Positions 21,301-27,768 of a stretch of 38,137 nt of DNA are shown here, in pieces. The notes below the pieces were generated by a model. It made no database searches and had not been told where the DNA came from. It worked only from the letters and a program-made list of their open reading frames with translations. Each line of letters starts with the position of its first letter. Positions within the stretch are counted from its first letter, which is position 1. Origin of the DNA: Candidatus Hydrogenedentota bacterium (GTDB lineage Bacteria > Hydrogenedentota > Hydrogenedentia > Hydrogenedentales > JAJRTN01); assembly GCA_024278275.1 (NCBI GenBank), contig JAJRTN010000163.1:1-38137 (forward strand), in the 5' to 3' direction. A program made the translations under genes and the position numbers.

Positions 21301-21393
21301 CATGGGACTTATGGGACTTATGGGACCTATGGGGCCTATGAGTCCTATGAGTCCTATGAGTCCTATGGGTCCTATGGGTCCCATAAGTCCCAT
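21301..21393. repeat. Tandem array of about ten 9-bp units
   Basis: Ten consecutive 9-bp units (consensus TATGGGNCC with variants TATGGGACT, TATGGGGCC, TATGAGTCC x3, TATGGGTCC x2, CATAAGTCC) span 21301-21393. The ends are inverted copies of each other (ATGGGACTTATGGGAC versus GTCCCATAAGTCCCAT), so the array is also a large hairpin. Read as protein it would give collagen-like triplets, but it lies between genes with no binding site, so I treat it as a non-coding repeat in the gap between the oxidoreductase and GH42 genes. Confidence 0.85.
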
Positions 21394-21427
21394 CCTCCGC
21401 TCCGTACCGGGTCGCGGGATCATCTCC

Positions 21428-22555
21428 TCAATCCCCAAGCGTGGCCGGGTCGCCGTGGAGGGGCGGCAAGGGGTGGGGGCGCACGAGGGCGCCGCCCTGC
21501 TCGTAGGATTCCATCACCGCCCAGGTGTATTCCAGCGCGGCGAGGGCGTCGCGGCCGGAGGCACGCAGACACTCGCGAGGCACGCCGTTGGTGATGTCTT
21601 CGAGGAAGGCATGGATGCGGCGGGGGAAGGTCTCCCCGAAATCGGTGAGCCCCGACTCGGTCACCTCGGGGCCGTCGCCATCGCCGCCCTGGGGCTTGTC
21701 GGCGTCACCGGCGGCCTCGGGCGTAGGCGCGGGCCAATAGGTGATCTTCTCCACGCAGTTCTCGATGCAGAAGGTGCCGTGGGTGCCCGCCACCTCCAGG
21801 CTCCACCAGCCACCCAGGCCGTAGGGCGCGTCGCCGCGCTGGCTGAGGAGATACCCCGCCGCCTCGTTGGCGAAACGCACGTGGACGCTCACGGTGGACA
21901 GCATGACATCGTCCACGCGGCGGCGGAATCCGGGCCGGTTCACGAAGGCCTGTACGTGGGTGACATCGCCGCAGAAATGGCGCATCACGCTGAAGGGGTG
22001 GGAGAGGAAGGCCTTGAGGTGGGCGTAGGGAAAACCGGCGAAGCGGCTCGACGTGGCCTTGGCGTAGGTCGGTTCGCCCGCGGAAAAGCCCATCTTGTGG
22101 AGACAGTAAACGATTTCCCCGATCTTCCCGGCGTCCAGGTATTCCCGGGCCTTCTCGGCGGGTGGGGTGAAGTAGTGGTTCAGGTTGCAGCCGAGGTAAA
22201 GACCCTTCCGGGCCGCCGTGGCCACCATTTCCCGCGCCTCGCCCACGTCGGCCGAAAGGGGCTTCTCCACCAGCACATGCTTTCCGGCGTCCAGGGCCTC
22301 CATGGCCGGCTCGTAGTGCCAGCTCCCGTTCTCGAAGCCGCCCGTGCAGACATCGATGATATCGAGGTCTTCGTTCTCCAGCATGTCCCGGAGCGACGAG
22401 TAAGCACGAACGCCATGCTTTTCCGCCGTTTTGTCCACCCGTTCCTTCACCACGTCGCACACGGCAACCAAGTCGGCGAGATCGTCCGACATGTGTATGT
22501 CCGCGTGGCGGTTGCCGATGCCACGCAAACCGACGATACCCACTTTCAGGGCCAT
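21428..22555 (-). CDS. Gfo/Idh/MocA family oxidoreductase
   Basis: A 375-residue NAD(P)-dependent sugar or inositol dehydrogenase-like enzyme. The N-terminal Rossmann motif VGIVGLRGIGNRHA is followed by the hallmark EKPLSADVGEAREMV (EKP motif, about residues 95-109) and the long C-terminal alpha/beta domain ending in RECLRASGRDALAALEYTWAV, typical of this family. Start chosen at 22555 because AAAGGAG is eight bases upstream; the ATG at 22561 lies only two bases from it. Substrate cannot be predicted, but its position between a GH4 and a GH42 glycosidase suggests oxidation of a released sugar. Same strand as both neighbours, with a 46-bp gap to GH4. Confidence 0.87.
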   Translation of the reverse strand: MALKVGIVGLRGIGNRHADIHMSDDLADLVAVCDVVKERVDKTAEKHGVRAYSSLRDMLENEDLDIIDVCTGGFENGSWHYEPAMEALDAGKHVLVEKPLSADVGEAREMVATAARKGLYLGCNLNHYFTPPAEKAREYLDAGKIGEIVYCLHKMGFSAGEPTYAKATSSRFAGFPYAHLKAFLSHPFSVMRHFCGDVTHVQAFVNRPGFRRRVDDVMLSTVSVHVRFANEAAGYLLSQRGDAPYGLGGWWSLEVAGTHGTFCIENCVEKITYWPAPTPEAAGDADKPQGGDGDGPEVTESGLTDFGETFPRRIHAFLEDITNGVPRECLRASGRDALAALEYTWAVMESYEQGGALVRPHPLPPLHGDPATLGD

Positions 22556-22601
22556 GGCCATATCTCCTTTGCCGTCATGGCGAATACGTTACGTGCGCCC
22601 T

Positions 22602-23951
22602 TCAGGACGCGCAGGTTTCAGGCAGAGATCCACGGTGATTCGGGTCGAACCAAAGCAACAGTTCCTTTTCGGCCTCCCACATCTCTTCAAACATGGCGCG
22701 AATCTTGTCGAGCGGAAGCAGCGCCGACGCCAGCGGACAGAGGGCGCAGGCGTGGAAAGCCGCCTCCCGGTCACGCTCCAGGACGGCCTGCACGGCCAAC
22801 TCCTGCACGGCGATGTTGGCCCGATCCAGGGCGGCCAGTTGCGCGGGCAGCGGGGCGACATGGCACGGGTGAACGCCCCGGGCATCCACCATGCAGGGCA
22901 CCTCGACACAGCATCCTTGGGGCAGGTTGTCGATGAGGCCCGTGTTCATCACGTTGCCGTTGAAGCGGAAAGGCACGTCCGTCACCACCGCCTCCATGAT
23001 GCGCGTGGTGTATTCGTTGGACCGGCGCAGTTCGCCCGCGCCCTCGGCCACCGCGCCGCCGTCCCCCATCCATTCACGGTTCTTGGGGCACGTGTCGCTG
23101 ATTTCTCGCGCTTTCAATCCGAAGGATTCACGTTGCTCCGGCGTGCGGGCAAAATAGGGCATGTATTCCGAATCGTGACGCGAGCTTTCCGTGGGGAAAT
23201 AGCCGAAGTGCTTCATGATCTCCACGCGGACCCGCTCGCGGGCCACGTACTCCGGGTCGGCCGCGCGGTCAGGATGTTCCACCACTTCGCGCAGGCGGGG
23301 GTAGAGATCCTCCTTGCCCCGCATGATTTCGAGAAACCAGGCAAGGTGGTTGATCCCCGCCACGGTGTAGGACACCTCGCCCACGGGAACGCCCAGGAAC
23401 TTCTCGGACAACTCCCAGATGGTGCCCTGCACGCCGTGGCAAAGGCCGACATTGCGCACGGACGTGGTGGCGTGGTGCAGCCAGGTAAGCATGGCCATGG
23501 GATTGGTGTGATTCAGCACGAGGGCGTCGGGACACCGCCGCTCCACGTCTTCCAGGATCTGGCGCTGAATAGGACCGGTGCGGAGAAAACGAAACACGGC
23601 CCCCACGCTGCACGTATCGGCCACCTGCTGGTCGATGCCGTACTGGCGTGGAATCCCCACCTCGGCGGTATAGGGATGGCCCCAGTAGGCGCCGCCGCCC
23701 GCCGAGATGGACGTAATCACGAAGTCCGCGCCCGGGAGCAGGACCGTGCGGTCCGTGTTCGCCTCGATGGTCACCGGTATGTTATGCCGCTCGGCGGTAT
23801 GACGTACATAATCGGTCACCCGCCTCAGCCGCCCGGGGTGGATATCACAGAGGCCGATGGTGGCCCCGCCCAACGCCTCCGTGGCCATCACGTCCAGGGA
23901 GAGGCGGCTGCCAAATCCGCTTCCCGCGCCGATGATAACGATCTTTGCCAT
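22602..23951 (-). CDS. Glycoside hydrolase family 4 (alpha-galactosidase/alpha-glucosidase type)
   Basis: A 449-residue GH4 enzyme, which hydrolyses glycosides by an NAD+- and Mn2+-dependent oxidation-elimination route in the cytoplasm. Visible are the nucleotide-binding start AKIVIIGAGSGFGSRL, the conserved NHTNP at 147-151, and metal ligands Cys171 (GLCHGVQ) and His202 (AGINHLAWF), spaced as in characterised alpha-glucosidase/galactosidase members (Cys-His-type metal site). The frame is open to 24020, but the domain starts at ATG 23951 with a GGGGGAAAG stretch upstream. The Cys variant of the metal site points to the AglA/MelA subgroup, not 6-phospho-beta-glucosidases. First gene of the sugar cluster. 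Confidence 0.92.
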   Translation of the reverse strand: MAKIVIIGAGSGFGSRLSLDVMATEALGGATIGLCDIHPGRLRRVTDYVRHTAERHNIPVTIEANTDRTVLLPGADFVITSISAGGGAYWGHPYTAEVGIPRQYGIDQQVADTCSVGAVFRFLRTGPIQRQILEDVERRCPDALVLNHTNPMAMLTWLHHATTSVRNVGLCHGVQGTIWELSEKFLGVPVGEVSYTVAGINHLAWFLEIMRGKEDLYPRLREVVEHPDRAADPEYVARERVRVEIMKHFGYFPTESSRHDSEYMPYFARTPEQRESFGLKAREISDTCPKNREWMGDGGAVAEGAGELRRSNEYTTRIMEAVVTDVPFRFNGNVMNTGLIDNLPQGCCVEVPCMVDARGVHPCHVAPLPAQLAALDRANIAVQELAVQAVLERDREAAFHACALCPLASALLPLDKIRAMFEEMWEAEKELLLWFDPNHRGSLPETCAS

Positions 23952-24076
23952 AACTGATGTCTTTCCCCCGGTGCTCATCCACCGACGCGCGGCCCGCGCC
24001 GCATGGGTTTCCGGGAACACAGCATAGGCTCTTTTGGCAGGAATTTCACCTTTATGGTCCCCGAAGCCGCGGGAAC

Positions 24077-24124
24077 GAGAAAAGAAACGCCCCCACGGAA
24101 CGTTTTTTCACGGTCCGTGGGGGC
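24077..24124 (-). terminator. Intrinsic terminator after the FKBP gene
   Basis: GCCCCCACGGA (24089-24099) pairs perfectly over 11 bp with TCCGTGGGGGC (24114-24124). On the reverse strand it is followed by GTTTCTTTTCTC. It starts 22 bp beyond the FKBP stop. Confidence 0.8.
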
Positions 24125-24145
24125 CTGTAATCGTTTTGCCGTGGA

Positions 24146-24922
24146 TTAAGGCGTCTGGGGCTGGATGGTGACTTGCGGCTCGCCGCGCTTGATGTCCGTC
24201 ACTTCCATATCGAATATAAGAACACTGTTCGGCGGGATGGGGCCGCGTCCGGCGTCACCGTAGGCGAGTTGCGCGGGGATGGTCACTTCGTACTTCGCCC
24301 CCTTGGGCATGAGCTGAACCGCCTCGATCCAGCCGGGAATCACTTTCCACGGGGGACTCAGGCGAATGGGCTGACGTCCCTTTGAACTGTCAAACTCCCC
24401 GCCGTCGATGAAACGGCCCGTGTAATCTATCCATACCGTGTCGTTCTGGGTGGCGGGCTCGCCGTCGCCCGGCTCGATGACCCTGTACTGGAGACCGCTG
24501 TCCGTGGTGACCACGCCGGGCTTGGCCCCGTTCTCTTCCAGGTACTTCGCGCCGCCCATAAGGGCTTCGGCCCCGCGCTTCTCCATTTCCTTGTCGCGCT
24601 TGGCCTTTTCGGCCTTGGCGCGCTCCTGAAGGCGCTGGCTGACCACGTTGATGGCCTCGAACATTTCGGACTGGGACATGCGGGGTTCGCGCCCCTCGAA
24701 TACGTCCTTGAGGCCCTCGACGAAAACGTCCATGTTCAATTCGTAAACGTCGGTATAGACGCTGTTGCCGACCTTGATGCCCAGGGCATAACTAATCTGG
24801 TCGTTCAGGTCGGTATAGGCGGGCGCCTTCTTCTCGCTGCCCGCATCCTGCGCGGTGGCGATGACGGGTGCGCCGAGTAACGCCAATATCACGCATAAAG
24901 CGGCGATGTGCCGGATGGTCAT
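24146..24922 (-). CDS. Exported FKBP-type peptidyl-prolyl isomerase
   Basis: A 258-residue periplasmic prolyl isomerase of the FkpA/Mip type. It has a signal peptide (MTIRHIAALCVILALLGAPVIATAQD), then a helical N-terminal dimerisation segment with a long charged helix (about residues 95-125, rich in K, E and R), then the FKBP domain with DSGLQYRVIEPG, DYTGRFIDGGEFDSS, IPGWIEAVQLMPKG and LAYGD...PPNSVLIFDMEV containing the active-site residues. AAGAAGGGA lies seven bases before ATG 24922; the upstream open frame is inside the small-RNA region. It ends at a strong intrinsic terminator and is probably a single-gene unit just downstream of sRNA C. Confidence 0.93.
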   Translation of the reverse strand: MTIRHIAALCVILALLGAPVIATAQDAGSEKKAPAYTDLNDQISYALGIKVGNSVYTDVYELNMDVFVEGLKDVFEGREPRMSQSEMFEAINVVSQRLQERAKAEKAKRDKEMEKRGAEALMGGAKYLEENGAKPGVVTTDSGLQYRVIEPGDGEPATQNDTVWIDYTGRFIDGGEFDSSKGRQPIRLSPPWKVIPGWIEAVQLMPKGAKYEVTIPAQLAYGDAGRGPIPPNSVLIFDMEVTDIKRGEPQVTIQPQTP

Positions 24923-25052
24923 GGGGGAATCCCTTCTTGCCGATGGCATTGTGTGGTTCGCGGACCGCCGCGGACCCACGCCGGATCCACCACGGGTCGC
25001 GTAGCTTATCGCTTTAGGGTATTCCCGTGCAAATTGATCGTGAAAGCAACTG

Positions 25053-25085
25053 AAAAAAGGGCGCGCCAATGTTTCATGACGCGCC
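25053..25085 (-). terminator. Intrinsic terminator of sRNA C
   Basis: Reverse-strand GGCGCG (25080-25085) pairs with CGCGCC (25060-25065), followed by CTTTTTTC (six T at 25053-25058). Confidence 0.7.
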
Positions 25086-25220
25086 ATCCGAGGGTGGGCC
25101 TCCCCACCATCTGCCAGCGCACGTCCGGCGTCACGCCAAACGGCCCGTCGCGGTGCCAAGACCTGCGAAGTTGACTTCCCTGTCCGGCGCCCTCCCGACA
25201 TCCCTGTCGCCGCCGCGATG
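25053..25220 (-). ncRNA. Predicted CsrA-sponge small RNA C (third of array)
   Basis: A predicted RNA of about 168 nt, start inferred about 7 nt after a sigma-28-type -10 element. The first hairpin, CGACA-GGGA-UGUCG (25196-25209), contains ACAGGGAUGU, an exact fit to the CsrA selection consensus ACARGGAUGU. The second is GAC-AGGGAA-GUC (25173-25184). Further GGA motifs follow, including one in a GGUGGG/CCCACC hairpin and a CGGAUGG before the terminator. The gene lies 9 bp from the end of sRNA B and upstream of FKBP. No start codon, binding site or conserved frame is shared with the sister copies. CsrA titration is inference from motif and structure. Confidence 0.65.
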
Positions 25221-25226
25221 CATTTC

Positions 25227-25253
25227 CTATCGGCATCAAGAGAAAAAACTTGA
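25227..25253 (-). promoter_or_regulatory. Sigma-28-type promoter of sRNA C
   Basis: Reverse strand reads TCAAGTTT, 11 bases, GCCGATAG, against the FliA consensus TAAAGTTT-N11-GCCGATAA. The -10 differs only at its last base, the -35 at one position, and the spacing is exact. Confidence 0.75.
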
Positions 25254-25257
25254 ACAC

Positions 25258-25295
25258 CAAACAATGAAGAGCGCCACGGGGGTTACCCGCGGCGC
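25258..25295 (-). terminator. Intrinsic terminator of sRNA B
   Basis: Stem GCGCC/GGCGC with inner CGGG/CCCG (25271-25295), followed on the reverse strand by TCTTCATTGTTTG. The T-tract is interrupted, weaker than in copies A and C. Confidence 0.55.
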
Positions 25296-25439
25296 ATCTC
25301 GGAGGTAAGACCTGGGACCTGGCGATTTCTTAAACGGCGGGGGATAAACCGCCTCGCTGTGGTCTTCCAGGGTATTACGTTAGGCGACATCCGTGTCTGA
25401 TTGTCCGGGGCCTCGACCTCCCTGTCTCGGCCGCTCATG
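25262..25439 (-). ncRNA. Predicted CsrA-sponge small RNA B (second of array)
   Basis: A predicted RNA of about 178 nt. It opens with GAC-AGGGAG-GUC (25415-25426) inside a longer GGCC-GA...GA-GGCC helix, then GACA-CGGA-UGUC (25386-25397), with a free GGA between them and another in CUGGAAG near 25366. A larger stem (CCUGG/CCAGG enclosing GGCGG/CCGCC) occupies the middle. A conserved CCUCC element (25301-25305) just before the terminator could pair with the GGAGG of the first hairpin. The layout is the same as in sRNAs A and C although the sequences differ, with compensating changes in the stems. The promoter at 25446-25472 is the best sigma-28 match in the array. Confidence 0.65.
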
Positions 25440-25445
25440 ATGTAA

Positions 25446-25472
25446 TTATCGGCAGAATGCGTGACATCTTTA
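25446..25472 (-). promoter_or_regulatory. Sigma-28-type promoter of sRNA B
   Basis: Reverse strand reads TAAAGATG, 11 bases, GCCGATAA: an exact -10 element, TAAAG at -35 and the exact FliA spacing. Confidence 0.78.
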
Positions 25473-25541
25473 GCTTAAACAATCGGTAAGTGCTTTATTT
25501 TCAAGATCTTGCGAAAACTTCATCACAGGGGTAACCAATCT

Positions 25542-25568
25542 ATATCGGCAAAAGCGGGCAAAACTTGA
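25542..25568 (-). promoter_or_regulatory. Fourth sigma-28-type promoter, no sRNA body
   Basis: Reverse strand reads TCAAGTTT, 11 bases, GCCGATAT. Downstream there is no GGA hairpin and no terminator before the sRNA B promoter 70 bp further on, so transcripts from here would run into sRNA B as a 5'-extended form, or this is the remnant of a deleted copy. Confidence 0.65.
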
Positions 25569-25828
25569 GCTTCCCGCGTGTCCCGGGGAAAACACCCGGC
25601 GGGCGATGGCACGGTGGAAAGCGGGGAAAAAGCGTTTGTATATTGACCCAATCGAGTTCCCCACGGGCAACATCATGCAGACCGTCCAACCGCGCTTCTT
25701 CCCGGCATGAATGGGACCTGAAGCCGGCCGCGCCAACGTTCGGGATGACACCACAAAAGGGAGCGGTTTCCGTGAGGCATACCTGGAGGGGGCGACCGCC
25801 CCGGGCACGCGCCCCCATCATGAGCCCT
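25569..25828. other. Intergenic spacer between sRNA A and the orphan promoter; no gene seen
   Basis: 260 bp without a supportable gene. It contains GC-rich inverted repeats (for example GGGGCG/CGCCCC near 25790-25805 and a CCCGC...GCGGG hairpin near 25573-25603) but no T-run and no sigma-28-type element of its own. Confidence 0.45.
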
Positions 25829-25860
25829 AAAAGAAAACGCCACAACGGGACGTTATGGCG
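25829..25860 (-). terminator. Intrinsic terminator of sRNA A
   Basis: Stem CGCCA/TGGCG with inner AACG/CGTT (25838-25860), followed on the reverse strand by TTTTCTTTT (25829-25837). This fixes the direction of transcription as leftward. Confidence 0.8.
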
Positions 25861-26000
25861 CCTCTCATGGAGGATAAGACACTGTGATACGAAACCGGTC
25901 GCGTGATGCCGGGACAAGCATCCCGGTGGCGTATCGGGTCCTATCGTCGTGACCTCCGTGTCAGGGTTTTACGGCCTCGACCTCCTTGTCTCCGCCGGTG
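25829..26000 (-). ncRNA. Predicted CsrA-sponge small RNA A (first of array)
   Basis: A predicted RNA of about 172 nt. The first hairpin is GAC-AAGGAG-GUC (25979-25990) and the second UGAC-ACGGAG-GUCA (25950-25963), separated by about 15 nt. GGA also occurs in AUAGGACC and in the CCGGGA/UCCCGG stem. A middle helix GAUACG/CGUAUC encloses that stem. GUCUUAUCCUCC (25869-25880) matches the same element in sRNA B. The clean terminator and the upstream sigma-28-type promoter delimit the gene. It is divergent from the DUF1800 gene (ATG 26127). Frames through the three copies are not conserved because gaps between them are not multiples of three. Confidence 0.7.
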
Positions 26001-26006
26001 ATAAGT

Positions 26007-26033
26007 CTATCGGCCCGGAACGGGATTTCTTTA
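26007..26033 (-). promoter_or_regulatory. Sigma-28-type promoter of sRNA A
   Basis: Reverse strand reads TAAAGAAA, 11 bases, GCCGATAG: -35 core TAAAG exact, -10 seven of eight, spacing exact for FliA-type promoters. Confidence 0.75.
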
Positions 26034-26126
26034 GCCGCCAAAAGGTGGAACACAGGCCCGCCGGACGGGGTTTCACGGGATGGCGCCGGTTTGATGATGG
26101 TGGATGCGCCGGAGAGGAGATGGCTC

Positions 26127-27743
26127 ATGCCGGCTTTAACCGCGATAGGCGAAAAGGAATGGGGCCTGACGGAGGCGCGCCACCTACTGAACCGGGCGGG
26201 TTTCGGCACGCCACCGGTACGGGCCGCGCGCATGGCACGAATGGGGCCGGAAGCCGCCGTGGCCTCCCTCGTTGATTACGATCCCCACGCAGCCGGGGCG
26301 GAAAAGCCCGGCTTCGTGCCCGCTCCGCTTTCCCGTGCAGAACTCCGGGCCGCCATTCGTGAACTGTCCGATACGGAACGGCGCAAGGCCTTCCAGGAAC
26401 GGATGCGCGAGGAACGGCGCGCGAACGAAATGCTGAAAAGCTGGTGGCTGGAGCGCATGCACCGAACGCCCAACCCGTTGCAGGAGAAAATGACCCTCTT
26501 CTGGCACGGCCACTTCGCCACGTCGGCGCAGAAAGTCCGGTCGTCGTACCACAATTGGCACTTGAATCAATGCTTCCGCGATCACGCCACGGGGAACGTG
26601 AAGGCCCTTACCTTTGCCGTGGGCCAATCGCCCGCCATGCTGCGTTACCTGGATAATGAACGCAGTACGTGGCAGAAACCGAACGAAAACTGGGCCCGTG
26701 AACTGATGGAACTCTTCACCATGGGACCCGGCACGTATACCGAAGATGACATCAAAGCCTCCGCGCGGGCTTTCACGGGGTGGACCACCGGGGCCGGCGG
26801 CTTCAATTACCGCCTGGAATGGCACGATCCGGGGGAGAAGACCTTTCTGGGACGACGGGGCGCTTTTGACGGATGGGACATCATCAACATTATCTTCGAA
26901 CAGGAGGCGACGGCGGCCTTCCTGGCGGCCAAGCTCTACCGTTTTTTTGTGAAGGAGGACACGGACCCCGTGGTGGTGGCGGAAATGGCGGCCCTGCTTC
27001 GGGAAAATGATTACGCCCTGCGCCCCGTGCTCAAGCGTCTCTTCCTTTCGAGGGCCTTCTACGCGCCGGAGGCGGTGGCCACGCAGGTGAAGAGTCCCGC
27101 CCAACTCGTGGTGCACCTCGCCGACGACATGGAACTGGAGCATCCGCCTTACGGCGCCATGGCCCTCGCCGCGCGGGCCTTGGGACAGGATCTCTTTTAT
27201 CCGCCCAACGTGAAAGGGTGGGACGGCAACCGCGCCTGGATCAACGCCAACACGGCGCTTTTGCGCTACAACCTGCCCGGTGCGCTGGTCCTGGCGGCAT
27301 CACGCCGCGAGAGACGGGACGGCATGGGGATGCAACGCCGCCCCGTTCCCGAGCGGGACCGCATCCTCCGGGAAGTGCGCCGCAAGCTGCACGGCCGGCC
27401 CCCGTCCCGGCAAGGGGCGGCCCTGCGTGTGCTGCGCGAAGGGTCGCCCGAGGAAAAACGGGCGCTCCTGGAGCGCCTGGGCATCGCGCCGCCGGCCGCG
27501 GCGGGCGGGGAAGTCTTGCGGGTCTTCGATCTGTTGAGCTTCACCGATGCGGCGGGCTGCGTGGACGCGCTGGCCCGTCATTTCCTCGCCACGAAACCCT
27601 CCGAGGAACAAAAGGCCGTCCTGCTCCGGGCCCTGGGAACAAACCGTCCGGACAACCCGCTTACCGCCGGGGAGGTGCCCGCCGAGACCCGGCGCGCCCT
27701 GCTCCACCTGGTTACCAGCATGGCGGAGTACCAATTATGCTGA
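26127..27743 (+). CDS. DUF1800 family protein
   Basis: A 538-residue protein of the DUF1800 family, found beside DUF1501 genes in many Gram-negative phyla. Family features are the N-terminal LTEARHLLNRAGFGTPP, MLKSWWLERM...NPLQEKMTLFWHGHFATS, NENWARELMELFTMGPGTYTEDDIKASARAFTGWT and a C-terminal FYPPNVKGWDGNRAWIN. The function is unknown. Start chosen at 26127 because GAGAGGAG lies seven bases upstream; the frame is open to 25986, but that part overlaps the divergent sRNA A. No signal peptide is evident on this start. It is 25 bp upstream of the DUF1501 gene, forming a two-gene operon. Confidence 0.9.
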   Translation: MPALTAIGEKEWGLTEARHLLNRAGFGTPPVRAARMARMGPEAAVASLVDYDPHAAGAEKPGFVPAPLSRAELRAAIRELSDTERRKAFQERMREERRANEMLKSWWLERMHRTPNPLQEKMTLFWHGHFATSAQKVRSSYHNWHLNQCFRDHATGNVKALTFAVGQSPAMLRYLDNERSTWQKPNENWARELMELFTMGPGTYTEDDIKASARAFTGWTTGAGGFNYRLEWHDPGEKTFLGRRGAFDGWDIINIIFEQEATAAFLAAKLYRFFVKEDTDPVVVAEMAALLRENDYALRPVLKRLFLSRAFYAPEAVATQVKSPAQLVVHLADDMELEHPPYGAMALAARALGQDLFYPPNVKGWDGNRAWINANTALLRYNLPGALVLAASRRERRDGMGMQRRPVPERDRILREVRRKLHGRPPSRQGAALRVLREGSPEEKRALLERLGIAPPAAAGGEVLRVFDLLSFTDAAGCVDALARHFLATKPSEEQKAVLLRALGTNRPDNPLTAGEVPAETRRALLHLVTSMAEYQLC

Positions 27744-27768
27744 AGCGAATACGACGAAAGGCCAAGCC

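Noticed and set aside
21302-22936. Collagen-like forward frame starting in the 9-bp repeat
   Set aside because: It is antisense to the Gfo/Idh/MocA gene, lacks a binding site, and its regular part is just the repeat translated.
25006-25264. N-terminal extension of the FKBP frame up to 25264
   Set aside because: It runs through sRNA C; a signal peptide and Shine-Dalgarno fix the start at 24922.
25470-25917. Leftward open frames of 112 and 125 codons across the spacer between sRNAs A and B
   Set aside because: No ribosome binding site, no protein-family pattern, and they cross a terminator or sigma-28 promoters.
25258-26033. Array read as a tandem metabolite riboswitch on the forward strand upstream of DUF1800
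   Set aside because: T-tracts follow the hairpins only on the reverse strand and the sigma-28 elements point leftward; no known aptamer core was recognised.
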